NCBI GenBank assembly: GCA_036377075.1
Contig: DASUZB010000199.1
Coordinates: 1-56,147, forward strand
Length of the DNA: 56,147 bases
From: DASUZB01 sp036377075
GTDB taxonomy: Bacteria; Actinomycetota; CALGFH01
Direction: 5' to 3'
Shown: piece after piece, positions 43,808 to 52,356 of the stretch
Position numbering within the stretch: the first letter of the stretch is position 1
How the letters are laid out: each line of letters opens with the position of its first letter
The notes under the pieces: model-generated
Told to the model about the DNA's origin: nothing
Seen by the model: only the letters and a program-made list of their open reading frames with translations
Database searches by the model: none
Program-made: the position numbers and the translations under genes

Positions 43808-44599
43808 ATGGAGATGGCACGGCGCGGCGTCGACGGCGCCCCCGGTAGGGGGCGCAAGCCACGACCGCGGCTGCGCTCGGTCTCGGTGCAGGACGAGCTG
43901 CGGCAGCGGATCGACCACGGCAGGCTCCCGGCCGGGACCCGCCTCCCCTCCGAACCCGACCTCGCCACCGAGCTCGGCGTCTCCCGGGCGACCCTGCGCG
44001 AGGCGCTGCGCGCCCTGGAGGACGAGGGGCTGCTGCGGCGGCGCCAGGGCTCGGGCACGTACGTCGCCGACCGTCCCCGCATGGCCAACAGCCTGGACGT
44101 GAACTTCGGCGTCACCGAGGCGATCAACGCGGCCGGGATGCGGGCGGGGATCGTCGACCCGCGCCACTGGACCGAGCCGGCCTCGGTCGGCGAGGCGACC
44201 CGCCTGGAGCTGGAGCCCGGCCAGGACGTGCTGGTGGTCGAGCGGGTGCGCACCGCCGAGGGCCGGCCGGTGGTCCTCTCCCGCGACGTCGTCCCCGCCA
44301 GCCTGGTGGGCGGCCGGGCGCAGGTCGTGGAGCAGATGCTGCGCCGGTCGATCTACGAGGTGCTCGAGCGGGACCTCGGCGTGGTCATCCACCACGGCGT
44401 CGCCAGGTTCCGGCCGGTGCGGGCCGACCACGCCGTCGCCAAGCGGCTCGGCGTCCCGCGCGGCGAGCTGATCCTCTACCTCTGGCAGGTCGACTACGCG
44501 GAGGACGGCGCCGCCGTCCTCTCCTCCCACGAGTTCCACCTCGCCGACGCCTTCGACTTCTCGGTGGTCCGGCGGGGGCCCGGAAGGAGGTTCACTTGA
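43808..44599 (+). CDS. GntR/HutC-family transcriptional regulator
   Basis: The 263-residue protein has an N-terminal winged helix-turn-helix (SVQDELRQRIDHGRLPAGTR, LPSEPDLATELGVSRATLRE, GLLRRRQGSGTYVADRP) and a C-terminal UTRA effector domain (ASVGEATRLELEPGQDVLVV, ERVRTAEGRPVVLSRDVVP). HutC-type regulators bind sugar, amino-acid or amine-related effectors. It probably represses itself, the aldolase operon and the divergent permease through the two TTGTCTGACA sites. Its stop overlaps the TTG start of the aldolase. Confidence 0.92.
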   Translation: MEMARRGVDGAPGRGRKPRPRLRSVSVQDELRQRIDHGRLPAGTRLPSEPDLATELGVSRATLREALRALEDEGLLRRRQGSGTYVADRPRMANSLDVNFGVTEAINAAGMRAGIVDPRHWTEPASVGEATRLELEPGQDVLVVERVRTAEGRPVVLSRDVVPASLVGGRAQVVEQMLRRSIYEVLERDLGVVIHHGVARFRPVRADHAVAKRLGVPRGELILYLWQVDYAEDGAAVLSSHEFHLADAFDFSVVRRGPGRRFT

Positions 44600-45438
44600 C
44601 GACGCAGGTCGGAGTGTCCATGCGCCTCAAGCGGGTGATCGACCCGGCCGGGGTCTCGCTGATCTGTGCCCTGGACCACGGCATGACCTCGCCGACGTTC
44701 CTCGAGCCGCTGGCGGACGTCGCCGGCCGCACCGCCGAGGCGGTCGCCGGCGGGGCCAACGTGATCATGATGTCCAAGGGCATGATCCGCATCGCGGCGC
44801 CGGCCTTCCAGCCGACGACCTCGCTGGCGCTGCTGCTGTCGGCCTCGGCGCTGCCGTCGAAGGCGCAGCCCGAGGTGGTCCAGATCGCCGAGGTGGAGGA
44901 GGCGCTGCGCCTGGGCGCCGACGCCGTGGTGCTGTTCACGGCGCTGGGCGGGGACGCCGAGGCGGGCATGATCCGCACCCTCGCCGGGATCGGGCGGGAG
45001 TGCGCCGCGCTGGGCATGCCGCTGATCGCCGAGGCGGAGTTCCCCACCACCTACGCCCAGGTCGAGGACCTGACCGAGCAGTACGGCTTCGAGTACCTGC
45101 GGCGCAACGTGCGGCTCTGCGCCGAGCTCGGCGCCGACATCGTCAAGACCAACTGGCCGGGCGACGAGGACTCGTTCGCCCGCCTGGTGGAGGCCGCCGC
45201 CGGCATCCCGGTGGTGCTGGCGGGCGGTTCGCGCCTGGAGGACCAGGAGCTGCTGCGCCGCATGGAGGCGGCGATGGCCGCCGGCGGCATCGGCTGCTCG
45301 GTGGGGCGCAACATCTTCATGCACCGCTCGCCCGAGGCGATCACCCGCGCCCTCTCCAGGGTCATCAGGGAGCGCTGGAGCGCCGAGCGCGCCACCGAGG
45401 AGCTGGAACAGGTGACCCTCGAGGAGGCCGCGCCGTGA
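44596..45438 (+). CDS. Class I aldolase of the DeoC/LacD/DhnA superfamily
   Basis: The 280-residue TIM-barrel protein has MRLKRVIDPAGVSLICALDH (active-site DHG), then AVAGGANVIMMSKGMIR, DAVVLFTALGGD, and LGADIVKTNWPGDEDSF with the Schiff-base Lys. VVLAGGSR and IGCSVGRNIFMH bind phosphate. It should cleave or form a phosphorylated sugar. TTG 44596 follows GGAGG by five bases and overlaps the GntR stop. With the kinase and dehydrogenase it suggests polyol or deoxy-sugar breakdown. Confidence 0.9.
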   Translation: MTTQVGVSMRLKRVIDPAGVSLICALDHGMTSPTFLEPLADVAGRTAEAVAGGANVIMMSKGMIRIAAPAFQPTTSLALLLSASALPSKAQPEVVQIAEVEEALRLGADAVVLFTALGGDAEAGMIRTLAGIGRECAALGMPLIAEAEFPTTYAQVEDLTEQYGFEYLRRNVRLCAELGADIVKTNWPGDEDSFARLVEAAAGIPVVLAGGSRLEDQELLRRMEAAMAAGGIGCSVGRNIFMHRSPEAITRALSRVIRERWSAERATEELEQVTLEEAAP

Positions 45439-46487
45439 GGGCCGCGTTCATGACCGGCCGCGACGCGGTGGAGGTCAGGGAGGCCGACGAGCCGGCCCTC
45501 GACCCCAGCGGCGCGGTCCTGCGGGTGGAGGCGTGCGGCATCTGCGGCACCGACGCCAGGACCTTCTTCAACGGCGACCCGCGCGCCCCCGCCCCGTGGG
45601 TCCTCGGCCACGAGCCCGTCGGGATCCTGGAGCGGGTCGGTCCCGACGCGGTCCTGCCGCCGGGGGTGAAGGAGGGCGACCGCGTCTTCCTCGCCAGCAT
45701 CCTGACGTGCGGGACCTGTGCGCAGTGCAGCGACGGCTTCCAGAACCTCTGCGAGCACCACCTGCTCTACGGCTACGACCCCTTTCCCGGCGCCTACGCC
45801 GAGCTGGCGCCGGTACCGCCGATCGCCACCAAGAACCTCATCCCGCTCCCGCACGACCTGCCGTCGGACCTGGCGACCGTGGCCGACCCGTTCGCCTGCG
45901 CCCTCAACGGGATCGAGGTGCTCGACGTCCGCCTCGGCGACGAGGTGGTGATCCTCGGGGCCGGCCCGATCGGCTGCTGGCAGGCGGTGATGGCGCGCGA
46001 CCGCGGGGCGGGCAGGGTGTACCTCAGCGACGTCAGCCGCGACCGCCTCGAGCTCGCCCTGCGCGCCGTCGGCGCGTTCGTGGACGACGCCTGGGTGGCC
46101 GGCGAGGACAACGGCGTCGCCGAGGCGATGAGCCGCACCGGCGGGGCGGGCGCCGCCCGCGTCAGCGTGGCGGCGCCGTCCAAGCAGGCGCAGCAGGCGG
46201 CCCTCGAGATCGCCGCCAAGCGCGCCAAGGTGGTGTACTTCGCCGGGCTCCCCAAGCACGACCCGGTCAGCCCGCTCGACATGAACCAGCTCCACTACAA
46301 GGAGCTCGCCATCCTCGGCGCCTACGGCGCCACCCCGCGCCAGTACCGCATCACCATGGGCTACCTCGACCGCCGCCGCGACGAGCTCGCCGCGGTGGTC
46401 ACCCACCGCTTCCCGCTGGACGAGATCGCGCAGGCGTTCGAGACGATCCGCTCCGGCGCCGGGCTGAAGATGGTCATCCTCCCGTGA
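45435..46487 (+). CDS. Zinc-dependent medium-chain dehydrogenase (polyol/threonine dehydrogenase-like)
   Basis: The 350-residue protein has catalytic zinc ligands in EACGICGTDA (Cys) and LGHEPVG (His, Glu), and a structural zinc lobe CGTCAQCSDGFQNLC. The NAD site is VVILGAGPIGCWQAVMARDR, followed by an acidic strand (YLSDVSRDRL), which favours NAD+. It resembles sorbitol and L-threonine dehydrogenases. GAGGAGG lies seven bases before GTG 45435; start and stop overlap the flanking genes by four bases each. Confidence 0.92.
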   Translation: MRAAFMTGRDAVEVREADEPALDPSGAVLRVEACGICGTDARTFFNGDPRAPAPWVLGHEPVGILERVGPDAVLPPGVKEGDRVFLASILTCGTCAQCSDGFQNLCEHHLLYGYDPFPGAYAELAPVPPIATKNLIPLPHDLPSDLATVADPFACALNGIEVLDVRLGDEVVILGAGPIGCWQAVMARDRGAGRVYLSDVSRDRLELALRAVGAFVDDAWVAGEDNGVAEAMSRTGGAGAARVSVAAPSKQAQQAALEIAAKRAKVVYFAGLPKHDPVSPLDMNQLHYKELAILGAYGATPRQYRITMGYLDRRRDELAAVVTHRFPLDEIAQAFETIRSGAGLKMVILP

Positions 46488-48007
46488 GCGCCCCCTACGT
46501 GATCGGCTGCGACGTCGGCAGCCAGGGGACCAACGCGGCGCTCTACGGCGCCGACGGCACCCTGGTGGCCTCCGCCTACGAGGCCTACGACGTGGCCTTC
46601 CCGCACCCGGGCTGGGCCGAGCAGGACCCGCGGCTGTGGACCGCGGCGCTGCACGCCGCGATCGCGCGGCTGCTCGCCGAGGTGCCGGAGGGGCCGTCGG
46701 CGGTCAAGGGGCTGTCGTTCGGGTCGCAGCTCGACGGCATGGTGGTGTGCGACCGGCGCGGCGAGCCGCTGCGGCCGGCGATGATCTGGATGGACCGGCG
46801 CGCGGAGCCGCAGGCCGCCGCCCTCGCCGAGCGGCTGCCGCCGGCGAAGTTCTACCGCCTCGTCGGCGCCAACCTGGACTCGTCGCACGCGGTGTTCAAG
46901 GCGCTGTGGGTCCGCGACCAGCAGCCCGAGGTGTTCGCCGAGGCGGCGCACCTGATGCCGCCCGGCTCGTACGTGCTGCGCGAGGCCGCCGGCGTGCTGG
47001 CGGTCGACTACTCCAACGCCTCCTCGCTCGCCCTGCTCGACCCGCGCACCCGGGCCTGGTCGGCGCCGGTCCTCGAGGCCGCCGGCATCGACCCGGCGAT
47101 GCTGCCCGAGCTGGCCGCCGGCACCCAGCCGGTCGGCCCGGTCACCGCCGCGTTCGCGGAGGCCACCGGGCTGTCGCCGGAGACGGTCGTGGTGGTGGGG
47201 TGCGGCGACGAGATGGCGGCCACCCTCGGCGCGGGCGTCTTCGCCCCCGGCGAGGTCTGCGACGTGGTCGGCACCGCCGAGCCGGTCTGCGCCGCCTCGG
47301 CCGAGCCGCGCGAGGACCCCACCATGCTGGTCGAGTGCCACCCGCACGCCGACCCCGACGTCTGGCTGCTGGAGAACCCCGGGTTCGTCTCCGGCGGGAA
47401 CCTGCGCTGGTGGCGGGACGAGTTCGCGCCGCGGGAGCGGGACGCCGAGGCCCGCGGCGAGGGCGACGCCTACGACCTGGTGACCGCGCCCGCCGCGGCG
47501 CTGCCGCCGGGCGCGGAGGGCCTGGTGTACCTGCCGTGCATGCAGGGGGCGATGGCGCCGGAGTGGAACGGGGCCGCCCGCGGCGTCTTCTACGGGCTGA
47601 CCCTCGCCCACACCAGGGCGCACCTCACCCGGGCGCTGCTGGAGGGCAGCGCCTATGCCCTGCGCGACATCCTCGAGGCGATGCGCGCCGCCGGGTTGGA
47701 GGTCCGCCGCCTGACGATCGTCGGCGGCGGCGCCAAGGGCGCGCTGTGGCGGCAGATAAAGGCGGACGTGACCGGCCTGCCGGTGCGCGTCCCCAGCAGC
47801 GTGGAGACGACCGCCACCGGCGCGGCGATCCTCGCGGCGGTCGGTGGGGGCCTGCACGCGAGCGTCGCCGACGCCGTCGCGGCGTTCGTCGCCTACCAGC
47901 CGGAGGAGCAGGTGCCCGACCCGGAGCGCCAGGAGCGCTACGCCGAGGCCTACCGCCGCTACCGCGAGGTCTACTTCGCGCTCAAGCCGGTGTTCGAGCG
48001 GGCCTGA
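46484..48007 (+). CDS. FGGY-family carbohydrate kinase (xylulokinase-like)
   Basis: The 507-residue protein has the FGGY N-terminal phosphate-1 motif IGCDVGSQGTNAALYGADGT, then GLSFGSQLDGMVVCD, MIWMDRRAEPQ, and the C-terminal LEGSAYALRDILEAM and LTIVGGGAKGALWRQIKADV blocks. It phosphorylates a ketose, polyol or similar, possibly the product of the dehydrogenase, for cleavage by the aldolase. GTG 46484 overlaps the dehydrogenase stop. The 3' end overlaps the convergent MFS gene by 37 bases. Confidence 0.92.
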   Translation: MSAPYVIGCDVGSQGTNAALYGADGTLVASAYEAYDVAFPHPGWAEQDPRLWTAALHAAIARLLAEVPEGPSAVKGLSFGSQLDGMVVCDRRGEPLRPAMIWMDRRAEPQAAALAERLPPAKFYRLVGANLDSSHAVFKALWVRDQQPEVFAEAAHLMPPGSYVLREAAGVLAVDYSNASSLALLDPRTRAWSAPVLEAAGIDPAMLPELAAGTQPVGPVTAAFAEATGLSPETVVVVGCGDEMAATLGAGVFAPGEVCDVVGTAEPVCAASAEPREDPTMLVECHPHADPDVWLLENPGFVSGGNLRWWRDEFAPRERDAEARGEGDAYDLVTAPAAALPPGAEGLVYLPCMQGAMAPEWNGAARGVFYGLTLAHTRAHLTRALLEGSAYALRDILEAMRAAGLEVRRLTIVGGGAKGALWRQIKADVTGLPVRVPSSVETTATGAAILAAVGGGLHASVADAVAAFVAYQPEEQVPDPERQERYAEAYRRYREVYFALKPVFERA

Positions 48008-49251
48008 CCGCTCGGCGGTCCGGTGAGCGTGGCGGTGGCGGCCGACGCCGCCATCCAGGCGCCCGCGTAGGCGAAGCCGACCGCCGGCGACAGCGCCGCG
48101 TACAGCGCGCCGACGATCGTGGACGAGAGCAGGTCGCCGGCCGACTGCAGGCCGCCGAGCAGGCCGAAGCCGCTGCCCCGGAGCCGGTCGGGCAGCAGGC
48201 TGGCGACCATGGTCGACTCCGCCGCCTCGGCCAGCCCGATGCCGGCGCCGGCGACGCAGAACAGGGCCAGCAGCGCCGGCCAGGCGCGCAGCTCGAGCGC
48301 GAAGCCGCCGTAGGCGACGACGTAGGCGGCCGCGGCGGCGGTGAACGCCCGCCGCGGTCCCGCCCGGTCGATCCAGGCGCCGCCGAGCAGCGCGGCCAGC
48401 GCCGCCACCGCGTTGTGGCCGGCGTAGAGCAGGATCGCCAGCGAGGCCGCCGCGGTCGCGGAGCGGGCGCCGTGGTGCAGGAGCTGGCTGGCGCGCAGGA
48501 TCAGCAGCGTGGTGGTGACGTTGCCGAGCTCGAACATGGCGACGGGGAGGAGCTGGCGCGGCAGCCCGGCCCGCCGCAGGCCGTCCAGCTGTAGGCGGGC
48601 GCGCCCGCGGGCGCGGGTCACGACCCGCGGCGCCCTGGCGGCGGCGACGGTGACCGCCGCGGCCGCCAGCAGGCCGGGGACGATCGCGAACCAGAACGCG
48701 TGGCGGACGCCGACGGTCGCGACCAGCAGCGAGGCGAGCAGCGGCCCGGCGACCGCGCCGAGGTTGTCGCCGGCCCGCTCCACCCCGAAGGAGCGGCCGT
48801 AGGCGTCCGCCGGCGCGAGGCTGGCCAGCAGCGCGTCCCTGGCCGGCCCGCGGGCGCCCCGGGAGACCCAGGCGGCGGCCCGCAGCGCCCCAGCCTGCCA
48901 GGCCGTCGCGGCCAGCCCGATCGCGGCGGTGAACACGCCGGTGAGCAGGTAGCCACCGCGGGCGATGCGCGCCCGCGCGGCCGGGTCGTTCGCCGCCGGG
49001 CCCGCCAGCAGCTTGGCGACGCCGAGCAGCCCGTCGGAGAGCCCCTCGATGACGCCGAGGACCCCGGCGGAGCCGCGCAGCACGCCGGTGACGAAGCTGG
49101 GCAGGACGGCGGTGGCGATCTCGTGGCCGGCGTCGCTGAAGAAGCTCGCCGCCCCCACCCCGGCGACCCCGGCCGAGACCCACGGCGGCCGGCCGGCCTC
49201 GCCGCCGGTCCCCGCCGCGCCGGGCTCCCGCGGCGTCGGTGTCCCTTCCAC
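47971..49251 (-). CDS. MFS transporter
   Basis: The 426-residue protein has about 12 membrane helices. It opens with a Pro/Gly-rich stretch and SAGVAGVGAASFFSDAGHEI (TM1), then GVIEGLSDGLLGVAKLLAGP, WVSRGARGPARDALLASLAP (family-specific loop), and GLAEAAESTMVASLLPDRLR. It is related to MFS proteins with no assigned substrate (YfmO/ BCD-like group). Convergent with the kinase and overlapping it by 37 bases. It lies 45 bases after the heptose operon on the same strand and may be its last member. Confidence 0.85.
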   Translation of the reverse strand: MEGTPTPREPGAAGTGGEAGRPPWVSAGVAGVGAASFFSDAGHEIATAVLPSFVTGVLRGSAGVLGVIEGLSDGLLGVAKLLAGPAANDPAARARIARGGYLLTGVFTAAIGLAATAWQAGALRAAAWVSRGARGPARDALLASLAPADAYGRSFGVERAGDNLGAVAGPLLASLLVATVGVRHAFWFAIVPGLLAAAAVTVAAARAPRVVTRARGRARLQLDGLRRAGLPRQLLPVAMFELGNVTTTLLILRASQLLHHGARSATAAASLAILLYAGHNAVAALAALLGGAWIDRAGPRRAFTAAAAAYVVAYGGFALELRAWPALLALFCVAGAGIGLAEAAESTMVASLLPDRLRGSGFGLLGGLQSAGDLLSSTIVGALYAALSPAVGFAYAGAWMAASAATATLTGPPSGQARSNTGLSAK

Positions 49252-49296
49252 GCCACCAGCAGACCCGATCGCCGCCGCCGGTGCCAGCGGGCACGG

Positions 49297-50232
49297 CTAC
49301 GGCAGGCCCGCGAGCGCCTCGAGGACGTGGTCGACGGTGATCGCGGCGAGGCCGGGGTCGAGCCGGCGACCGTGCGGGTCGCCGCGGCGGCCCGCCCACA
49401 GCGCGCGGTGCCAGGGACGCGCCGGCGGTCCCCAGAGTGCCGGCGGGACCGGGCCGAAGAGCACCACCGAGGGGGTGGCGAAGGCGGTCGCCAGGTGGGC
49501 GACACCGGTGTCGCCGCAGACCACGCGGCCGGCGTGCCCTACCAGGCGGGCGAGGGCGAGCAGGTCGCCGCCGGCGTGGACGGCCGCACCGGGCAGGCCG
49601 GCGCCGCCCGCGACCCGGCGGGCCAGCTCCTCCTCGCCCGGGCCGGCGGTGACCAGCACCGTGCGGCCCGCGGCGCGCTCGGCCCGCGCCACCGCGGCGA
49701 AGCGCCCGGGCGGCCAGCGCCGCGCCGGGCTGCCGGCGCCCGGGTGGATCACGGTGGCGCCGGCAAGCCCGGCTACGGGCGGCGCGGGCCTGGGCAGCTC
49801 GAGGCGCGCCGGGTCGGCCGGGATGCCGTGCTCGGCCAGGAGCCGGCACCAGCGGGCCACCTCGTGCTCGCCGGCCTGCCAGCGGGGCGCGCCGGCGCTG
49901 GCCGGCACGGCCGGGTGGGCGAAGGCGAGCAGCCGGCCCGGCCCGGCCGCCAGCAGCAGCCCGTGGCTCTCCGGGCCGCGGCCGTGGAGGTTCACGGCCA
50001 CCTCGGCGCCGGCCAGGCGGTGGTGGGGCGGCCCGTCCAGCCCCGCGGTCGGGACCAGCTCGTCGGCGAGGCCGCCGAGCCGGACCAACGGCGCCAGCGC
50101 CGCGGGGCAGGCCAGCAGCCGCCGCGCGCCCGGGAAGGCCTCGGCGACCGCCCGCATCGCGGGGACCGTGGTCAGCAGGTCGCCGAGCCCGAGGGCGCGC
50201 AGCACCACCACCCTCGGGCGCCTGGAGGTCAC
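49297..50232 (-). CDS. Glycosyltransferase family 9 (ADP-heptose transferase-like)
   Basis: The 311-residue protein has the GT9 N-terminal VVVLRALGLGDLLTTVPAMR (the acceptor-side Gly/Asp loop), then ATVIHPGAGSPARRWPPGRF and VTAGPGEEE, and the nucleotide-sugar motif GRVVCGDTGVAHLATAFATPSVVLFGP. GT9 enzymes include heptosyltransferases WaaC, WaaF and WaaQ. GTG 50232 overlaps the stop of the SDR gene (GTGA). It closes the heptose operon. Confidence 0.9.
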   Translation of the reverse strand: MTSRRPRVVVLRALGLGDLLTTVPAMRAVAEAFPGARRLLACPAALAPLVRLGGLADELVPTAGLDGPPHHRLAGAEVAVNLHGRGPESHGLLLAAGPGRLLAFAHPAVPASAGAPRWQAGEHEVARWCRLLAEHGIPADPARLELPRPAPPVAGLAGATVIHPGAGSPARRWPPGRFAAVARAERAAGRTVLVTAGPGEEELARRVAGGAGLPGAAVHAGGDLLALARLVGHAGRVVCGDTGVAHLATAFATPSVVLFGPVPPALWGPPARPWHRALWAGRRGDPHGRRLDPGLAAITVDHVLEALAGLP

Positions 50233-50942
50233 GGCCAGGAGCTCTCCCGCGACGGCGCCACCACCAGCTCGCGGACCTCGCAGCCGGGCGGCTGCGAGAG
50301 CGCGAACAGCACCGCGGCGGCGACCTCCTCCGGCCGGTTGAGCTTGGCGTCGGGTGGCGGCTTGTAGCGCTCGTCGCGCTGGTCGAAGAAGGCGGTGTCC
50401 ATGCCGCCGGGGACCAGCAGGGTCACCCCGACCCGGCCGGCGGTCTCGGCGGCCAGCGCGCGGGTGAGGCCGACCACGCCGAACTTGCTGGCGCAGTAGG
50501 CGGTGGCGTCGCTGACGGCGCGCAGCCCCAGGGTGGAGGCGACCGTGACCACCGTGCCCCGGCTGCGTTCCAGCCAGGGCAGCGCGGCCCGCACGACCGC
50601 GGCGGTGCCGAGCAGGTTGACCGCGACCACCCGCTCCCACGCCTCGGCGGGCACCTGGGCGAGCGGCCCGCAGCTGTCCACCCCTGCCGCGCTGACCAGC
50701 GCGTCCAGCCGGCCGGCCCGTTCGGCCATGCGGGCGACGGCGGCCTCGGCCGCGCGGCCGTCGGCGAGGTCGACCAGCTCGTGCTCGACCTCGAAGGGAG
50801 GCGGGTTGCGGTCGAGGACCAGCGGGCGGCCGCCCCGGGCGGCGACGGCACTGGCGACCGCCGCGCCGAGGCCGGAGGAGCCGCCGGTCACCAGGACGAC
50901 TCCGAGGCCGTCGCCGGCCGTTGTCCGATCAGTGGTTGGCAC
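50229..50942 (-). CDS. Classical short-chain dehydrogenase/reductase (SDR)
   Basis: The 237-residue protein has the cofactor site TGGSSGLGAAVASAVAARGG, NLLG, VTVASTLGLRAVSDATAYCASKFG with catalytic Ser, Tyr and Lys, and PGGMDTAFFDQ. It is a classical SDR rather than the extended epimerase type of HldD. GTG 50942 lies within the last 14 bases of the HldE gene. It may modify the heptose or an acceptor before transfer. Confidence 0.88.
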   Translation of the reverse strand: MPTTDRTTAGDGLGVVLVTGGSSGLGAAVASAVAARGGRPLVLDRNPPPFEVEHELVDLADGRAAEAAVARMAERAGRLDALVSAAGVDSCGPLAQVPAEAWERVVAVNLLGTAAVVRAALPWLERSRGTVVTVASTLGLRAVSDATAYCASKFGVVGLTRALAAETAGRVGVTLLVPGGMDTAFFDQRDERYKPPPDAKLNRPEEVAAAVLFALSQPPGCEVRELVVAPSRESSWP

Positions 50943-52356
50943 GTCGAGCGGCCTCCTTCACCAGGCGGGTCGTGGAGCGACCCGGGAGGTAGGGCAGGGT
51001 CACCGCCTGCCCGCCCCAGGAGGCGAGCAGGGCGGTCTCGGGCAGGTCGGCGAGGGCGTGGTCGCCGCCCTTGGCGAACACGTCGGGCCGCAGCCGGTCG
51101 AGGGTCGCCTCCGGCGTGCCCTCGTCGAAGACGACCACGGCGTCGACGGACTCCAGGGCCCACAGCACCGCGGCCCGGTCGGCCTCGCCGACCAGCGGCC
51201 GGCCCGGCCCCTTGAGCCGGCGCACCGACGCGTCGGAGTTCAGGCAGACGACCAGGCAGTCGCCGAGCTGCCTGGCGGCCCGAAGGGTGGCGACGTGGCC
51301 GGCGTGCAGCAGGTCGAAGCAGCCGCCGGTGGCCACCACCGTGCCCCGGCGCGCCCGCACCGCCGCGATCACGGCCTCGGCCCGCTCCCAGCCGGTGGCG
51401 GGGGACGCGGCGGCGCCTGCTCCGCCGTCCGGCGGCGCGTCCCCCTGGCCGCCCTGCCCGTCGAGCGGGACTGCGGCGGCGCCGCCGGCGGCGACGAAGG
51501 CGGACGCGGCGGCGACCGCGCCGGCCACCGCCTCCGACGGCAGCGCGCCGTCGGCCAGCAGCGCGGTCGCGGTCGCGGCGAACTGGTCGCCGGCGCCGCA
51601 GGGGTCGCCGCCCGGCGCCGGCGTCGCCGGCACCACCAGGGGCGGGGCGTCCCCGCCGAGCAGCAGGGCGCCGCGGGCGCCGAGGGTCACCGCCACCGCG
51701 GCCGCCCGCCAGCGCTCCGCCACGGCGCGGGCGCGGGTGGTGACCGCCGCCAGGCCGTCGCCGCGGACGCCCGGCACCAGCCGGGCGCTCTCGGCGTGGT
51801 TCGGGGTCGCCAGCCGCACCCCGGCGACCGGGGTCGCACCCCTCGGGTGGGGGTCCCAGACCAGCGGCACCCGCGCCGGCAGCTCGGACAGGGCGTGCCG
51901 CACGGTCGGCTCGGCGGCGACGCCGCGGCCGTAGTCCGCGACCAGGACCGCGTCGGCCAGCGCCAGGGCGCGCAGGCCGGCGGCGCCGATCGCGCCGACC
52001 GTGCCCGCCTCGCCGCCGCGGTCCAGCCGCAGCAGCGTGCGGCCGGCGGCCCGGACGCGGACCTTCTCCGGGGTGGCGCCGTCCAGGCCCAGGTCGACCA
52101 GCTGCACGCCGGCCGCGCCGAGCAGGCCGGCCAGCTCCCGTCCCGCCTCGTCGCCGGCCAGGGCGGTGACCAGCACCACCTCGCGGCGCCCTGCCCGCGC
52201 GGCCAGGGCGGCGGCCAGCCCGGCGCCGCCCGGCCGTGGTCGTTCCTCGGGCCCGTCGACCACCGGCACCGGCGCGTCGGGGCAGAGCCGCTCGACCCGG
52301 CCCTCGACGTCCCGGTCCAGCAGGGCGTCGCCCAGTACCACCAGCGGGCCGCTCAC
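50929..52356 (-). CDS. hldE: Bifunctional heptose 7-phosphate kinase / heptose 1-phosphate adenylyltransferase (HldE-like)
   Basis: The 475-residue protein has two domains. Residues 1-310 are a PfkB/ribokinase-type kinase: VLGDALLDRDVEG, PGGAGLAAALAARAG, GGDPCGAGDQFAA with the catalytic Asp. Residues 340-475 are a cytidylyltransferase-like domain: VVATGGCFDLLHAGHVATLR (HxGH), CLNSDASVRRLKGPGRPLVG and VFDEGTPEATLDRLRPDVFAKGGD. The order matches HldE, which makes ADP-D-glycero-beta-D-manno-heptose together with GmhB. GTG 52356 overlaps the GT4 stop. The residue spacing of the kinase part is Ala-rich, as usual for actinobacteria. Confidence 0.9.
   Translation of the reverse strand: MSGPLVVLGDALLDRDVEGRVERLCPDAPVPVVDGPEERPRPGGAGLAAALAARAGRREVVLVTALAGDEAGRELAGLLGAAGVQLVDLGLDGATPEKVRVRAAGRTLLRLDRGGEAGTVGAIGAAGLRALALADAVLVADYGRGVAAEPTVRHALSELPARVPLVWDPHPRGATPVAGVRLATPNHAESARLVPGVRGDGLAAVTTRARAVAERWRAAAVAVTLGARGALLLGGDAPPLVVPATPAPGGDPCGAGDQFAATATALLADGALPSEAVAGAVAAASAFVAAGGAAAVPLDGQGGQGDAPPDGGAGAAASPATGWERAEAVIAAVRARRGTVVATGGCFDLLHAGHVATLRAARQLGDCLVVCLNSDASVRRLKGPGRPLVGEADRAAVLWALESVDAVVVFDEGTPEATLDRLRPDVFAKGGDHALADLPETALLASWGGQAVTLPYLPGRSTTRLVKEAARRANH

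Noticed and set aside
44596..48007. Autoinducer-2 processing (LsrF/LsrK) or sulfoquinovose breakdown
   Set aside because: The aldolase and FGGY families fit superficially, but there is no LsrB/ABC import, no LsrG, and no sulfosugar isomerase or PfkB-type kinase; a polyol or sugar pathway is safer.
46361..49849. A 1162-codon open frame on the minus strand, and similar giant frames at 25238-28903, 32576-35728 and 37960-41052
   Set aside because: They run antisense to, or out of frame with, well-supported genes, are made of Arg/Gly/Pro/Ala-rich low-complexity sequence and arise from the very high GC content.
50229..50942. SDR as the heptose epimerase HldD
   Set aside because: The cofactor and active-site pattern and the 237-residue length are those of a classical SDR, not an extended NAD-dependent epimerase.
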